Assembly: GCF_020382885.2 (NCBI RefSeq)
Contig: NC_058511.1
Coordinates: 7,719,501-7,783,500, forward strand
DNA: 64,000 nucleotides
DNA from: Scatophagus argus
Taxonomy: Eukaryota; Chordata; Actinopteri; Scatophagidae
Direction: 5' to 3'
Positions 52,995-64,000 of the stretch are shown here, one piece after another. Position numbers and translations under genes: made by a program. Under the pieces are notes generated by a model. That model saw only the letters and a list, made by a program, of their open reading frames with translations, did not search any database and was not told where the DNA came from. Position 1 is the first letter of the stretch, and each line of letters begins with the position of its first letter.

Positions 52995-55900
52995 CAAAGG
53001 TCAAAGTTACAGTCGATTATATAAGACACCAAAACGTAGATATGATGAAGGCAGAGTTCCAGTGTTTAAGGTCCATGTTTGTGTGCATGTATGTGTGTAT
53101 CAGAAAGTGTGTGTGAGATGGAGATTGTTCCTGCCAGGGAATTTTCCATAGTCACTGCTGTTTTCAGAAACAGATGCAATATTGGCAGTTGGACCAGAAG
53201 TCGGGTAGAAAGTTTTAGAAAAATAAGCCCTCAAAGCGTTCTTCGTGCTGTCCCAACTAATTTCACACTCAACCACTTTCTCACTGCCATTCTTTCTTTT
53301 AATACAGCCTCTCTGACCACACTGATTCTACTGATTGTTCATTTTACTCACACCGCACTATTTTATTCCAAGTCTGGGCACATGTCTCCTCTCATTCTTT
53401 CACTTTTTCTCTAAACATTCTGGATTAAGCTTCACCTCCACAGCAGTGGGTTGTTTCAAAACATACATGCTGATTAATGTCAGTGTTTGAGAGGCAAATT
53501 TCCTGCTAGCTGAAATCTTTTACTTTGATGACAGTCTTTCATTAATGCAGGGCAAGTTAAAATGAATAAATTTATTCTCTGTTCCTCTCTCCTCCAGCCT
53601 CTGCTGTTAGTCTGTCCATGCGAGGTGCTTCAGCATCAGTGTAAGTGTTTAAGGCTGCACATGCGTGACCTCAGCCTCACACATCTGCAGCAGTGCTTTA
53701 CCAACCGTGGCACCATGCAGGGCCTCAGCACTCTGCAGGGGTTATGATAAACACAAGCACAGACCCATGCAGACATATTTTCAATGACCGAATAACTACC
53801 GTACGCACACAGAACACTGCACATTTGAATGCAGACACAAATACATCAACACACAAGTAATTACTTTCAGATTTGTTGGGGTTCTTCAAGGAAGTTCCCC
53901 AACTGAGAAAGAAGAGCTTTAAAGTGAATATCAGTCACGGTGTCAAAGTTGTCTTCGCGCATGAAAACATACATACAGCATGAACTTTGACACTGCAAAG
54001 TCACCAACATAAACATCTTATGTTGTGATCCCTCCTCTGTTGGCCTTCGTCATCCAGCCAGCCAGCCAGCCCAGGCAGCTCCTGTTGTGATGTGACTTTT
54101 TCCATCCAGAGCTGTGGGACGAAGCCAATCAGCCAGAGAAGAGAACCGTCTGCTCTTTCACAACATCTCCTGGCTCCAACATCGAGGATGTTTTTTAATG
54201 CAGAGTGATTAATAATACATTAAGTAAAATATTTCCTTGAAAGCCTCTTTGGGAAACTGCATCCTAAATTTTCCATGTATGACTTCCCTTTCATATGAGA
54301 TGATTTTTCAAGATGTGATAATTTTTTTAAAAATCCAGATTTAGTGGTATAATACATTTGCCAAGAAGGGAGGAGAGTGATGCATATCTTCAATCCCCAG
54401 TTTCAGATTCAAAAGACAATGGATGGTTCTAATGTTTGGATCAAGCGTCACTTCCGTTCATTGAGTCGAGTGTAATCATGTTTGTATATGCTTATGCATT
54501 GTTTTTGCTCAGCTGTTTTTCTTTCAACAAACTATGAGCCACTTATGCCTACACACTGAAGTACTTATGTTTCTGTTTATTCCACATCTGTTAGTAGTGT
54601 CCCTCTGCGTATAAATAAATCTTGTCCCTGAAGTGCTTTCCAATGGCAGTTAAATGATAAGTAACAACCTCTATCATGAGCAGAAGAACCAGACCGATTA
54701 CGCCTTTTTGCTCAAAAGCTTCCGCCTGTAAATCCAGATTGTTTTTATGTGTTGTTGTGCTGGCTGTCTGTCTGTTTCCTCGACCACTGGCAAAAGGGTG
54801 TAACATTTACAACCCCAGAAAGTCAGACAGGGTGGGAGTGAGTATAAAAGACTCATGGAAATGGAGACAAGCCACATAGAAAAGAGAAAATTCACCAGGC
54901 TCACTTCTAGAGGTGGTCAGCTTGTGTGGCGTAGCATTTGAAAACAGTTCTTCAAACTTGTTTTAATTTGCGTGGTGCACCAGATGATGATGAGAACCAG
55001 TAGGTTAGTTTAGCATCCTGTTGAGTTACTCTGGACTATCTCAGATGTCCTGGTCTACCTGCATGGTGCTCTAACAGGTTTGAACCACAAATAATTGTTT
55101 GTAACAACTGTTTTCCTCCTCCAATGTCAGGCCAAGGCAGATAATTTTGAGAGATCACAGCAGTAGAGAAGCACTGTTCAATAGCCAAGAGACATATGGG
55201 GGAAAATTCCATAATAGTAACGCACATATTCCGCCTTCATCTAACACATGGCAAAGAGGGATAAGTCAACTTGTCAGATTTTCTTAGGTCAATAAATGAG
55301 CTGAGAGAATGAAATAGATTAAAAAAAAAAAACAGTTTCCATACCATACTCACATGCAGAGACATGTCTGCTTTACGTTAAGCAACTACAAGGCCATGCT
55401 TCATTTTATTGTATGTTTACAGTTTGACCTGCTATGCTGACATCACGCCGGCTCTCTGCATGCACGATACTTGATGCAACATCTCATGAAGTTACCTCAT
55501 GTGATAAAAAGTTTTACCACCAATTTAACAGTGAATTACAGTCTTTGGCTTAGACATGAGTCATTACTACTGCATCAAAAAGGCAGCTTCATCCTTCATT
55601 TCTGTGAGATGGCTGTGTTGGTTGCAGTTGGGTGGGGTGTACCAGAGAGGTAAAAGAGCAGGCTGCTTGGCCAAAAAAGGTTAAGTTGGAAAATGGCAAC
55701 CAACTCTAATGCTGGAAAGGTGTGTGTGGAGTATTCTACTGCCTCCAGAAAATCACGACACATAACATTCCAAAACAGCAAAATCATACTTCAAAGGAGT
55801 ATAGACTGCTGTGCAGTGCCTTGGCATCTGATCAGTCTTCAAACTGAATTTCCTGGTTCCTATTTTTTCTTCTCATAGGCACCTGAAGCAAAACACCAAC

Positions 55901-56042
55901 ACCGACACCCCCACTGTGAAGCGCCCCCCACCCCACCCCCACACACATATATGAAGCTTGTCTCACCTCCTTCATCTGAGGTGGAACAAGAAACCCAATA
56001 ATTGCCTGAATGCGGTGTCAATCTTCTTAGCAACAAAAGGAG

Positions 56043-56078
56043 TAAAAAATAAATAAAAAATAATAAATAAATAAAAAA
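56043..56078. repeat. (AAAT)n-like A/T-rich simple repeat
   Basis: Imperfect AAATAAATAAAAAATAAT pattern with no coding signal. Confidence 0.8.
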
Positions 56079-59000
56079 TGCTGACCTATTCCTTTAATGC
56101 TAAACATCTCCCAATTGTGAATGTGTAAACATGAACCATTGCTGAGTAGAAACACATGGAGAGTAACAAATTAAATTCAGCTACAGTCATTTTAATGACA
56201 GGTTTGCACTTGCCTCTGTGGCACTTTTTTGCACACAGTCATAACAGGATGTTTTAGTGTTTTGGAGAAATAAAGTCGTATTCTGGCGGTGTAAACATTA
56301 AACTACTCTTACTGATTATGATGATATCATATCTTTGAACTCAACAATGAGGGCAACCATGCTGGAAAGCTAACAGCGGGAGAAAAATGACTTTCAAAAC
56401 AATAAACTTGTCAAAGGTAGATACCCTTGCCAACGTTGTGTTTTGATTATCAAGAAAAGCCGCTCCTGGCCTTGGCTTCCTCTGGTACTGACTTTTCCGA
56501 TGATGATTTTCCAGATATTTTTATCTGCTACAGAGGTGAAGGATAATAATGAAGTAATAGAAAATTTGAACAGCTTGGCATTTGACAAGAACAGTGGAGG
56601 TGATTTAATGAACTTTAATCCAAGGTTGAGTTCAGTGTCTGTTGGGTTTATGTTGATGTTTGCTAAGCTGCCACTTACACATACGAAGTATTGTGTGGTG
56701 AAATCTTTGCTTGGGTAGGCAGTGATCAGTGTAGTATATGTCTACACTTAATTACTTCAGCAGCCCATGATCATATTACACAGACAGACAAAATACAGCC
56801 TGCATTAGTTAGGCTTTTAATCAACATGCCCAAGACCTGCTGCAAAGTCAGTCAGATGTGGAGCCATGAGGAAGCACAAACTCCCTCACCAGCTTTTCTG
56901 CCAAGCCCTCATCGGCAGGAAAAGGTGGCTACTCTCATGCTAGTTTTCTTTGTTTTATAGTTTTAAAACCAATGAGCAAAGACAAAGGATCATACAAGAT
57001 AATGTTAGTTAATTCTCCATGCTAGAGAGCGGAACAGCAGCAGCAAAAGTGCTTTGAACTGTGTAAATAAATATGTTTTCCTCCCATGCTTTTCTTTGTT
57101 TCATGTGTATTTATTATTAATAATATTATTATTTGAGACTGAAAATAAAAGTCTGCTTATTATTCCTGCACAGCTCCCAGCCAGCGTCATGTTTCGTGCT
57201 TATGCTTTGCCATGTGCTCCTCCGAGCCTCAGTTTACAATGTGATTACACACAATGTAAACTTATACAACACAATAAACATCAATGAGGAGAGAGAAGGA
57301 GGGAGAAAGGGAGAGTCGTTGTGACAGAAAATCATTCTACATGTATGTTTTTGGAATACAGAACTACAGATATGACTGATGTCCACTTCTCATCTAACTT
57401 GTGGCAAAAGAAGCAAATAAGCATAAATAAGCAGATTCTTCTATCAAAATCTAATCAAATTACAAACTCAAGATCTCTTTTCTGCTCATTATATTTAAAA
57501 TCAAGCCTGGCAGGCAAAGTCTGACAGACAGACAGACACAATAAACAGAATATTTACAATATCAGTGCTTGTACATAAAATAACATAACTGAACTGATGC
57601 AATTCATTAAGTGTGAGATATTATAATACCTAACTGCTGAGATCTGGGAATACAGTAACACAAACAAAACAAAACAAATAAACCTGTGAGGCTTGCATGC
57701 TGTAAACAAGGCAGTTTAGCCCAAACCACTTTATTTGAAGGCAGGAGCTGAGAGTAAAACTGGGTCTGTAAACTGCAATGGATGTTTCCAAAAGACAGTT
57801 TGTTTTCACGTCCACATAAATTTTGCTAATGGTTTGTTTCAAACTGTCCGATCTTCAGACTAAAGACTGCAGGTATCTGGGAGTATCTGGGGATGGACAC
57901 TGAAATTCTGAAAATAAGATAATATGTTTTATGAAACTAAAATTTTCCAGAAATCCTCAGTCCTGCAGACCAAACAGAATTTCCCTTTCCATGCAGTTAG
58001 CGCCATCCAAACTCTCTCATCATCCACTCAGGGAGGAAAAAACAAGATAAATCCAATGGATAAAATGCATCATTCTTTTGTAACTGCAATAAGGAGAGGA
58101 TTTCCAAAGGATTTCCAAGACAGACGAACCTCAAAGTGCCTCTCTGTCCTGGCAGTTAGGAAGTTTGGCCTCATTAATCGATCACAGTGTCTAACATTGA
58201 CTTCATTAGGGCTTTAACAAGGGCTGTAAAGATGCCACCACTCAGTCAAACTCTTTCACTGCCTCTTTATCAGATCTATATAAAGTGACCATGTAAGATA
58301 GGATGACATAGTGATTTAGTTATAGCCATGGGAACAATTATCCATAATTCTAAACCACATCTCTGTGGTTTATGGGTTAATAAAAGAGAATATTATCTCA
58401 GAGATACCACATTAGGAAAGATGAGATGAGATGTCACGAATGTGTGCACGTGTGACTTGTATTTACACATGTGCAGTTGTTTTGCGCAGCACGCACGTGT
58501 CGGTACGTGTCATTGCCTGTCCATATAACGGCTCGTGGGAGATGTCAAATGTGCCTCGGACCTCACACACAGTCACAAAGGAAGGTCGGTAGCAATCAAT
58601 GTCAGTGCTTAAATGTAAGAAAATCCCCTGCTCTCCCAGAGTTAACGATGTCTAAAATCTTCCCTGTTTTTCCAGATTTGTTTCCATCACACAGAGTAAT
58701 TTTAGACATCCATGTCATTAAATAAGTTTAGCTGTTGACAGAATTGGGATACACTGCAGCACTTTCTCTCAGCCTGACCTGATTACCTGGAAACTTGTTT
58801 GTCTGAAAAAAATATTTATTTTTACTGCCTTAAATTGTGGCCTGCTTTATGTGAGTGTGTGAAAACAACAAATCTTTCATAATAGAGTGTTTTTACTTTT
58901 TAAAGGCAAGTTGAATGAATACTGGCAACATTTTCTGCGCAGCAAGAGCTGAGTTTAAAGACTTCCACAGTATAGTATGTCACTAATTTTTAAGCTTCCT

Positions 59001-60594
59001 GTCACCATATTGCATCTGCTTTTCTTCCTCCCGATAATAAGGTTCACATTTCAGATTTTTTCTTCTTCTGTGTAACTTTAACTTTTAAATGAAGATAGCA
59101 ATAGTGTAATCACTGACAATCTCAAAAGATAATGATATATTTTTTTTTTCTTCTTTACACCGACATCTTAATTCTCCCAAGGTTTATACATGACGTATCC
59201 AAGTGCCAAAAGAGTGATATAATTGGAAGGTTCGGCAGGCTGAGTTCATAAATGACTTTTACAATGAACACAGAGTATAGTGAGTTAAAAAACAAAAGAG
59301 CCCCATTCAACATTTCATCCAAACCCCATTAAAAGACAGTTGACAGCTGAGCGCAAAACAACCGGGTCTCTGTCGCTGCAGCCTGTCTGTTATGTCATCT
59401 TGGAGTTTGGTAAATATTATGTCTCTGAGCAATTGAGAATTCCCAGATCTTTTTATTTCATGAGAGCCTTTGTTTCATGAAAAGCTTGTTTATAGGGACA
59501 GGACATTTTGTCTGTCTCCCTGTTGTTTATGACTGCTGTTTGTGCAATCCGGTCGTGTCATTCAAACTGCTGCAGAGGATACAGGATATTCCCCAGGATT
59601 CTGCACATCCTATCTCCTGCCAGTTTCTCTTCCAGTACATGTAACATTTTTATACATCCTTACAGCCATGAAACCTTAGAACCAAGGACAAGGACCAACA
59701 GCGTCCTTGTCTGTCATGAGTAGTATTAAATCAAAACAGCAACAGAAAAATTGGCTGGATCAGTTTTGTTTTTTTTTAATAAATAAAACGGCTGAACCCA
59801 ACACACTATTCTTCCAGAAATTTTGATTGCTATGTTTTATCCATGCTGTTAAAGAAAAAATGGCATATCTGAATGCATTCTGGTGATCTACTTCCCACGT
59901 TATTAATAAAGCAGGCCATGGATGATTTTCCTGCCGGTGCTGTTTTTGTTTAGAAAAAAATGCTGTAACTCTCATGGTTTTACTTAAGCTATATTTGCTG
60001 ATTCCACTCATTTGTAATGAAGTGTTTCCAGCTGGTCTGTGCAGGAACAGGTCCTGTGGCCAATGACTAAACAGTAATAATGCAGTAAATCAAATATATT
60101 GGACTAATAAATCCTTTTTTAATTCATAGAAAAGGGAACTCTCAACCATAAGTTCGGCCAAATTCAAGAAATGCAGTGCAATGTTTCCGGTACAGCTTTA
60201 AATTGCTTTCATAAGCTGGAAGGTTATAATTAATATTTTTGTATAGTAGCAAAGGGTGAAATAACAATGCATAATCTGAAAGTGCTGGGAGAGATAAACC
60301 CACATATGATCAACAGGAAGCTCCACAGAGTATTTTAACATCTTTCAGCTCATTGTTTAGGTTTTGTAGCCTACAACTTACTGTGATGGTTCACTCTCAC
60401 TGCCCTCGTCATCATGTCGAGCCAGTTCAATCTCACTCCCAGTGAGTCAAACGTAGTATGGAGTGGCCAGACTTCTCGTGTAGTAGCATAAACAGCAAAA
60501 TAGTCAAAGAGACAAGGGGTTGTGTCCTGTGTGTAAATGTCAACATAACTAAGTGAGTTACGTAATGTAAGTTATGTAAGTGAGGTGAAGTTGT

Positions 60595-60835
60595 GTAGCT
60601 ATCATACTTATCCATCCAACCATTTTCTATCACTGCTTATCCTGTGCACAGTGGTGAATGGGGCGGGACCCTGGACAAGTTGCCAGTTCATCACAGGGCT
60701 GACAAGCAAACAACCATTCACACCTACAGGCATTTTAAAGTCACAAAATAATCAAACGTGCATGCCATTGGTCTGTGGGAGAAGGCTGGAGTACCTACAG
60801 GGAACATGCTAACTGCACACAGCAAGGTTTGAACC
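60595..60835 (+). mobile_element. L2-like interspersed repeat fragment
   Basis: The order of motifs ccattttctat, gcttatcctg, ggcgggaccctggacaagtt, gccagttcatcacagggct, accattcacacctacaggca and tctgtgggagaaggctggag is that of a very widespread teleost repeat, usually annotated with LINE L2 or related 3' ends. The copy is partial and diverged. Family name is from memory. Confidence 0.75.
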
Positions 60836-61979
60836 AAAACACTTCTTACTATGAGGATGGCATTGTAATGCAAAACACAACCGTTTCTTGAACCTAACCA
60901 TGCAATTTTTGTGCCTAAACTGCAACCATTTCACAGTAATACTCGTAACAGTCCAAAAATCTACATATCATGACATGTAAAATGTTTCTCGGTAAGCTTT
61001 AATTTGAAAAACCAGATGTGTGATCAGATGTTGAATATTTATTTTTTGCTCTGCACGTTTAAATCTGACACTAGAAGGGTATGTAGTGCGTCATGACTTG
61101 AAGCTCAGGGCTGCTGACCAAGATGCCATATTAGATTATTGAACTGATCATACAGGGATGAAAAAGCCTCAAGCAGGTGCCAACTGCTCCACAAAGCAAT
61201 GCAATCACAACCGTGTGAATTACATCACTTACTTCGACGTCTTTACAAATAATTTTACTTGATTCCACTTAAACAAGCAATTTTATACAATGAAGGGAAA
61301 GGGATCCAACAAAAGGACAGCACTTTCACAGCCTATCAAGTATTGTTTGCTTAAATACTTCTGTACACAAATAACAGAAATATGACATTGCTTGTAAGAT
61401 TCTTGATTGTATCTAGTTCTTATTGTTTCCCTTCCCTTGGCTTTTGCCTCCTTTCAACCTTTCAACTGATTCTTCTTGCAATGATTTCAGCTCCCTAGAA
61501 TGAAGCCTAACTTTTTCCAGCCCAAATAGCGTGACCCACTTCTATCAAAAAAGAAACAAAAAAGCAGCTTGTGGAAAACACTTAGAAGACCTGCATTCTT
61601 TCACAACCACACATTTTTGCTTATGAGATTTTAATGCTCCTATAATTAAGCAGTTTTGTGCTATATTCAAATGTATGGAAATGAGTTTTTTTCTTGAAAA
61701 GTAGTTGAATTTATAATGTAAGATCCAGTTGTGGAAAGTCAGCTGGGCCTGGACTCAATCAAGTAAGCGTGGCCTTTTGTCCTTTTTTTATATGAAGGAT
61801 CTGCAGTTTGCTGTGCTCACAGACCTTGACTGAAAACTATTACAGAAGATCTGACACACACTGGAAAATAGCTGACATATGATGTTTTAGTGCCATGTTT
61901 TTATGGATGGATGTCATTGTGTTTAATTGGCTGAAAATATGTGAAATTTAGTTATCACTGAGCGAATTTAAAAGGGATG

Positions 61980-61982
<3 letters not shown>

Positions 61983-62028
<46 letters not shown>
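61983..62028. repeat. (TG)n microsatellite, about 46 bases
   Basis: The longest pure dinucleotide run in the window. Confidence 0.95.
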
Positions 62029-62030
<2 letters not shown>

Positions 62031-62639
62031 CGCACATGGGGTTGATGTCGAGGGTGGTCACCATTTCCTTCTGTCTTCTGATGTCAACCTTTGGCTGCAC
62101 CCTTTGATCAAAGCAGATGCAACCAATCACAGTCCAGTTCTTGATCCAAAGTTTAAGGCTGAAGAATGACAAGTAAATTCTTAATGAGAAGAGAAAATGA
62201 CAACAAAATCAACAATTCTATGTTTTGTTAGCCGAACTCTGTCTATTGCACTGGTGCATGGAGCACATATTTTTCCCCAAGGGGCCCAACTAAGACCACC
62301 CAGTTTAAATGAACGCAGCCTCCACCTAAAAGTGCATACATGATATAAATGTGGCTTCAAATAGGAACTTCAAGGGGGAGTAGAAGTGCAGCCATAACTG
62401 AGTACAATACTGATCACTAGTTCCAAGAGAGTATTTGTAAACATGACAAAAATGAAATTTATACTTGAAGAAAAATGTTCTAGGGAGTCGTTTGGGCTCT
62501 GTTACACTTGTACAAATTTTGAATTTGACATTTACATGTTTCTTCTCTTTTGCCTCCAGAGAGCAGTTGGATCAGTTAATAAGCTTGTTTGATGCTTAGG
62601 TCAAGTGTTGGCCCCTCAGTAAATGTCTGTGGTTACCCA

Positions 62640-63020
62640 TAGCACCAGATGTGTGGACTCAAGTCACACGACTTGAACTTGAGTCAAATTCGAGTCATAG
62701 ATTTGATGACTTTTGACTCAGCTTGACATAATAAATAAAAAACTTGCAGCTCTGCTTGGGTTTTGACATCAGAGACTCATGACTTCACTTGTACTTGTGA
62801 GCCTTTTGACTTGAAAACACCTGACACTCTACCCCAAGCCCATAGATCGAAGTGTTATTCAAACAGGTTGTCACAAATCAGTTATTTTCCTTCATTTTAT
62901 GAATCAACTAACGTTATCACCATACATCCAAAATCAAACAATCCACCAAACACCAAATGTGGATTTTCAATTGAAGAGATCTTGGAAGGCTATAGAGACA
63001 CAGCCCTAAGCAGGTAAATG
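62640..63020. mobile_element. GACTTG-rich teleost interspersed repeat
   Basis: Repeated words ggactcaagtcacacgactt, cgagtcatagatttgatgac, gactcagcttgacataata and gagccttttgacttgaaaa are those of a common fish repeat (probably a non-autonomous DNA transposon). The right boundary is uncertain; an open frame at 62763-63017 lies inside it. Confidence 0.7.
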
Positions 63021-64000
63021 TTTGTAATTTAATATTTACATTATAAAAACCTGTACTGAGAGTATCTGCCTTATTTGGTGTCATTTACAGGCAGGCTTCA
63101 TCTGTCTTCTTCTGTCTGTCTGTGTGTGTAACGTCAAAACTCTTAAGGACTGATTTTAGTTTCTAAATTATGAGTTTCAGCATTGCACGCTCTAAATACT
63201 ACGTTTCAGGTCTTTCCAAGAGAGTAATGCCTCTGTACAACAGAGTTTAAATCTTGAAACACAGTCCTGCTTTCCTGCTTGCGACTCTGATGTTGTCCCA
63301 TATTATTGGTAATGATTTATCTATTCTTCTTCTTCCCCCTGATGGCAGCCATCACTTCTGACCGGGACACACACGCAGACATACGAGTCTAAACAGAAAA
63401 AGGCCAATGACTCTCTAACATCTGTAGCAGATGTGGTGGCCTTCATGTACACGTGTTTATCCTCCAGTCTCTTCTTTCCCCCCCCCAAACCCCTTTATTT
63501 TCCATTTCATCTGATTCTCTCAAGCAAAAAACCCTTTCACAGATAAAGATTAATTTTTTTTATATTTCCTTGTCCATCTTTAGTCTCTTTCTCTAAGAGC
63601 AGGTCAAATATTGTTGTTCTCTGCTCAGGTCAAATGGCACTGCAACTTGCTGCCAATGAAAATATTTTGGGGCAGCATGAGGCTCATCACTCTCTGACAA
63701 CACATAATTGCAAAGGCTTAAATTCACACATAGCTTACCTGGAAAATATGTTTGAAATCTGATAACCATTCAGCAATGTGTTGACGAATTGGTCAGCCGT
63801 CACTCTAAAAACAATCATTAGCTAGGCATCACTGCCCAGGGGAGGTATTTCATGCCAACTGTGAACTCCCTCTGCATTTAATGTCTTTTAAACCTGACTA
63901 TCTTGGCACATGGGAGCCAACTTCAACAAGCTACTGAATGTGCTGCCCAGATAAATCTTGCAGGTTCGATCTTTGACACTGTGCAGAGTAAAAAGTAAAA

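Larger units (their letters stand above)
46330..64000. other. Intergenic stretch downstream of sod2
   Basis: About 17.7 kb in which I can support no gene. Open frames are short, lack splice-flanked conserved peptides and show no recognised family. It contains a hAT-type MITE, an L2-like repeat copy, a GACTTG-rich repeat, a 30-base G run, a TG microsatellite and several A/T-rich simple repeats (for example 56043-56078). Undetected conserved non-coding elements or isolated exons of a large gene cannot be excluded. Confidence 0.55.

Noticed and set aside
62763..63017. 84-codon open frame ending at a GT (GFSIEEILEGYRD), possible exon
   Set aside because: It begins inside the GACTTG-rich repeat, most of it probably continues the same element, and no family match or acceptor-flanked exon is evident.
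63955..63985. GGTTCGATC word suggesting a tRNA T-loop
   Set aside because: No acceptor stem, D arm or anticodon arm is found around it.

Overview
This is a eukaryotic window, almost certainly from a ray-finned (teleost) fish. It holds five spliced vertebrate genes with GT-AG introns, many CA/TG microsatellites, and interspersed repeats of familiar teleost types. All exon boundaries below were read by eye from splice signals, reading-frame continuity and remembered vertebrate protein sequences. In each of the five genes the joined exons stay in frame from ATG to stop.

Layout. 1-3745: non-coding DNA, probably the 5' flank or first intron of the first gene. 3895-23376 (+): plekhg1, a DH-PH Rho-family exchange factor, 16 coding exons, about 1548 residues, with a roughly 2 kb 3' UTR ending near 25.43 kb. 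26615-30917 (+): tcp1 (CCT subunit alpha), 12 coding exons, 558 residues. Its introns 6 and 7 each contain an H/ACA snoRNA, and its intron 5 has the signals of a minor-spliceosome (U12) intron. 31958-35382 (-): acat2, cytosolic acetoacetyl-CoA thiolase, 9 exons, 395 residues, with one GC-AG intron. 36643-41839 (-): wtap, the m6A-writer regulatory subunit, 7 coding exons, 421 residues. 43643-45852 (+): sod2, mitochondrial Mn superoxide dismutase, 5 exons, 227 residues. 46.3-64.0 kb: no gene I can support, only repeats.

The block tcp1-acat2-wtap-sod2, with these relative orientations (tcp1 and acat2 tail to tail, wtap and sod2 head to head), matches the order I know from human 6q25.3. The gene upstream of tcp1 differs: here it is plekhg1, whereas in mammals MRPL18 lies head to head with TCP1. 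The five genes are not one pathway. They cover cytoskeletal signalling, protein folding, sterol precursor synthesis, RNA methylation and mitochondrial redox defence, so the linkage is a conserved neighbourhood and not a functional cluster.

The most notable signals are: (1) two tcp1 intronic H/ACA snoRNAs that share an identical 19-nt stretch forming the same pseudouridylation pocket, complementary to 18S rRNA around GCGUA-U-AUUAAA; (2) U12-type donor and branch-site motifs in tcp1 intron 5; (3) a perfect three-unit heat-shock element about 70 bp upstream of the tcp1 ATG; (4) a wtap intron whose retention gives an immediate stop after 151 codons, followed at once by an AATAAA; (5) a GC-AG intron in acat2; (6) tcp1 and acat2 poly(A) signals that lie close together but do not overlap. 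I found no undescribed system in the sense of a new gene cluster.
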